The notes under the pieces: generated by a model | What the model was told of the DNA's origin: nothing | Databases searched by the model: none | Seen by the model: the letters and a program-made list of their open reading frames with translations, nothing else | Shown: one piece after another, positions 61,795 to 64,000 of the stretch | Layout of the letters: each line of letters starts with the position of its first letter | Numbering within the stretch: the first letter of the stretch is position 1 | Assembly (NCBI GenBank): GCA_041660385.1 | Contig: JBAZWJ010000012.1 | Location: 1 to 64,000, forward strand | Source: DYJE01 sp041660385 | GTDB lineage: Bacteria; Desulfobacterota; Desulfobacteria; Desulfobacterales; Desulfolunaceae | Length of the DNA stretch: 64,000 nt | Reading direction: 5' to 3' | Made by a program: the position numbers and the translations under genes

Positions 61795-62955
61795 ATGCTA
61801 GAAAAAGCGTTAAACGGAAGTAAAAGTTACTGGCTGTGGCTCGCAGGTCTTTCGGCGATTATCGGTCTGGCTTTTCTCGTATACATGAAACAATGGACAT
61901 TCGGTCTTGGAATCACCGGCATGCACAGGGATTTTACCTGGGGCTTCTACATCGCCCAGTTCACCTTCCTTGTGGGTGTGGCTGCCGGGGGCGTCATGCT
62001 CGTTCTTCCCTATTACCTTCACGACTACAAAGCCTTCGGCAGGATTACCATTCTTGGTGAGTTCCTTGCCATCGGTGCTGTGGCCATGTGTCTGCTTTTC
62101 ATCGTAGCCGACATGGGCCAGCCCACTCGGGCTATGAACGTGATCTTCAATGCGACACCGTATTCCATGCTGTTCTGGGATGCTGTTGTGCTGAACGGCT
62201 ATCTGGCGCTGAACCTGATTATCGGGTGGAAGCTTCTTGAAGCGGAAAGAAATGGCGTTGATGCACCCAAATGGGTGAAACCGTTGATTTACCTTTCAAT
62301 CCCCTGGGCTTTCGGTATCCATACCGTAACGGCCTTCCTGTACAGCGGGCTTCCCGGAAGAGGGTTCTGGCTTACAGCCGTTCTCGCTCCCCGATTCCTT
62401 GCTTCCGCTTTTGCGGCAGGGCCCTCGTTCCTCATACTTCTTTGCTTCATCGTCCGTCGGTTTACCAATTTTGATCCAGGCGAGAAAGCAATGAAAACAT
62501 TGATGAAAATCATTACTTACGCCCTGATTGCCAATATCTTTTTCTTTGGTTGCGAAATTTTCACGGCGTATTACAGCCAGATTCCCGAGCACATGGCCCA
62601 TATCGACTATCTGTTCGGTCTGGGTGATCACGGTCACGGTGTTCTTGTTCCCTGGATGTGGACGTCCATGGCCCTCATGATCACGGCCATCGTTCTTCTG
62701 GTTCAACCGAAGATCAGAAATAATGAAAAATACATGCCGATCCTCTGCCTCATGGTGTTTGCCGGAACATGGATCGATAAAGGCATGGGTATGATGGCTG
62801 GCGGGTTCGTACCTTCTCCTCTCCATCATTACAACGAATACGTTCCCACGGCTCCTGAGCTCATCATTACTGTGGGAATCTGGTGTGTTGGTTTTGCAGT
62901 CATCACGGTTCTCTACAAGATAGCGGTTTCCATCAAAGAGGAAATCAAAGCTTAA
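61795..62955 (+). CDS. dsrP: DsrP, NrfD-like quinone-interacting subunit
   Basis: A 386-residue integral membrane protein of the NrfD/PsrC family, with about ten helices. It opens with LGITGMHRDFTWGFYIAQFTFLVGVAAGG, typical of the family. It reacts with menaquinone. The GGAGGTAA ribosome site is optimal. It ends the operon, followed by a terminator. Confidence 0.95.
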   Translation: MLEKALNGSKSYWLWLAGLSAIIGLAFLVYMKQWTFGLGITGMHRDFTWGFYIAQFTFLVGVAAGGVMLVLPYYLHDYKAFGRITILGEFLAIGAVAMCLLFIVADMGQPTRAMNVIFNATPYSMLFWDAVVLNGYLALNLIIGWKLLEAERNGVDAPKWVKPLIYLSIPWAFGIHTVTAFLYSGLPGRGFWLTAVLAPRFLASAFAAGPSFLILLCFIVRRFTNFDPGEKAMKTLMKIITYALIANIFFFGCEIFTAYYSQIPEHMAHIDYLFGLGDHGHGVLVPWMWTSMALMITAIVLLVQPKIRNNEKYMPILCLMVFAGTWIDKGMGMMAGGFVPSPLHHYNEYVPTAPELIITVGIWCVGFAVITVLYKIAVSIKEEIKA

Positions 62956-62986
62956 GAGTCTGGGTCGCTGAGTTTCAAAAGCTAAA

Positions 62987-63020
62987 GAGTCTGTCCTTCA
63001 AGGGGCAGGCTCTTTTTTTT
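62987..63020 (+). terminator. rho-independent terminator of the dsr operon
   Basis: A stem GAGTCTGTCC/GGGCAGGCTC with a six-base loop, followed by TCTTTTTTTT. Ten pairs with two G-U. It starts 32 bases after the dsrP stop. Confidence 0.9.
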
Positions 63021-63126
63021 ATAACAGGCTCTTTTTTTGCACGTCTTGTTGTGTTATGGCTATTTATCATTTAACATGCTGACTGAAGTTTTTTACCGGA
63101 AATGAATGTTGCCAGAGGCCAGGACT

Positions 63127-63993
63127 ATGATTGAAAAACGACTCTTCTTTCAACCATCAGTATGTGCATTCCTGACGGAAATTGTGGTGCTATTTTTTCT
63201 TTTTTTGGGATGTTTTCACGACATGGCGTATGGCAAAACGGCATCGGGAATTGTCAATATCGACAACGAAGATCTGGCTTGGATCGGAGAAGCCATTTTT
63301 CAAAAAGAATGCGGCGGGAAAAAAGAACACCTCCTTGCATGGAACAAGGGCGAAGACTTTCCTTCGCTTGGAATCGGCCATTTCATCTGGTATCCTCAGG
63401 GCATGGAAGGGCCCTTTGAAGAGAGCTTTCCGGCTTTCCTGGATTTCGCCAAGCAACGCGGGGTTCATCTGCCGGTTTTTATTTATTCAATGCAAAATGT
63501 GGACTGTCCATGGACCAGCCGGAAGCAATTTTATCGAGCCAGAAATTCCGATTCTATGAAAAGTCTTTATACTTTTTTAATGAACACAAAATATGAACAG
63601 ACCTTGTTCATCGTCACCCGCCTAAAGACGGCTATACCCAAAATCATGGAGGCGGCACCCTATGATAAAAAAGAACACATCAAAAGCCAGTTGTTCAGGG
63701 TCGCTGATTCATCCAGAAAACTCTACGCCCTGATTGATTATGTGAACTTCAAGGGAGAGGGTATCAAATCCACGGAACGCTACAACAACCAGGGCTGGGG
63801 GCTTCTTCAGGTTCTGGAAGAGATGAAAGGAACGAAACCGGGGACTGAAGCCATCCATGAATTTGTCCGTGCTGCAGAAACTGTCCTTGCACGACGTGTT
63901 GGTAACGCTCCGGCAGGTCGGAACGAACACCGCTGGCTCCCCGGCTGGAAGAACAGGATTAACGATTACAAGATTCTCGCTACTCTAACCTGA
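63127..63993 (+). CDS. conserved exported hypothetical protein
   Basis: A 288-residue protein with a signal peptide (about residues 1-36, ending near AYGKT). The segment EDFPSLGIGHFIWYPQG resembles the catalytic region of some lysozyme-like proteins, and the C-terminal part (YNNQGWGLLQVLEEM, NEHRWLPGWKNRINDY) is well conserved in related proteins of unknown function. The ATG at 63127 has AGAGG/AGG upstream and is preferred over 63106. The gene follows the dsr terminator, so it is a separate transcription unit. Confidence 0.6.
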   Translation: MIEKRLFFQPSVCAFLTEIVVLFFLFLGCFHDMAYGKTASGIVNIDNEDLAWIGEAIFQKECGGKKEHLLAWNKGEDFPSLGIGHFIWYPQGMEGPFEESFPAFLDFAKQRGVHLPVFIYSMQNVDCPWTSRKQFYRARNSDSMKSLYTFLMNTKYEQTLFIVTRLKTAIPKIMEAAPYDKKEHIKSQLFRVADSSRKLYALIDYVNFKGEGIKSTERYNNQGWGLLQVLEEMKGTKPGTEAIHEFVRAAETVLARRVGNAPAGRNEHRWLPGWKNRINDYKILATLT

Positions 63994-64000
63994 TATGGCG

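Overview
The window looks like chromosomal DNA of a sulfate-reducing Desulfobacterota bacterium of the Desulfobacteraceae/Desulfosarcina type. The decisive evidence is a complete dsrMKJOP operon (57.9-63.0 kb), the membrane redox complex that supports dissimilatory sulfite reduction, preceded by an RsbRD-type regulator gene. A tungsten aldehyde-oxidoreductase-like pair, many lipoproteins, and several interspersed palindromic repeats fit the same group. A run of ten N at 51856-51865 shows this is a draft assembly.

Layout. 0-8.3 kb: one minus-strand run with two NfeD proteins, flotillin FloA, and then small zinc-ribbon/B-box, RDD, DUF4129 and DUF4350 membrane proteins, probably a membrane-organisation operon. 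8.6-17.7 kb, plus strand: a secreted metallophosphoesterase, uracil salvage (upp-uraA), a CstA-type carrier, and a YdhY/YdhV-like Tat-exported iron-sulfur protein plus tungsto-oxidoreductase. 17.7-22.9 kb, minus strand: a methyltransferase, then a polar amino acid ABC transporter whose permease carries chained substrate-binding lobes and whose ATPase is fused to an RsbW-like domain, next to a STAS protein. 23.5-31.9 kb: an island of exported proteins, namely an amidohydrolase, two propeller-like lipoproteins, two metallophosphoesterases (one with a frameshift) and a two-domain histidine phosphatase. 32-39.8 kb: UspA, an exported PSD-like protein, two toxin-antitoxin pairs, small membrane proteins and repeat-rich DNA.

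39.8-50.7 kb is again one minus-strand run. It encodes a three-subunit molybdenum hydroxylase with a MocA-type protein, then a STAS protein and an RsbW-like kinase, a tandem pair of DUF3089 lipoproteins, an NMT1-like binding protein and a Cache-HAMP-SpoIIE phosphatase. 51.6-56.9 kb holds a four-gene unit (MFS exporter, two acetyltransferase-like proteins, one with a degenerate RsbW-like N-terminus, and a HisC-like aminotransferase), which may make and export an unknown metabolite.

The recurring theme is partner-switching regulation (STAS antagonist, RsbW-like kinase, SpoIIE phosphatase, RsbRD domain) placed beside solute-binding or transport genes and beside the sulfite-reduction complex. The best candidate for an undescribed system is the 18.4-22.9 kb transporter with its built-in anti-sigma-like domain and permuted binding lobes. 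The second is the 39.8-46.3 kb binding-protein/SpoIIE/kinase/STAS module. No tRNA, rRNA, CRISPR array, insertion sequence or prophage was seen.
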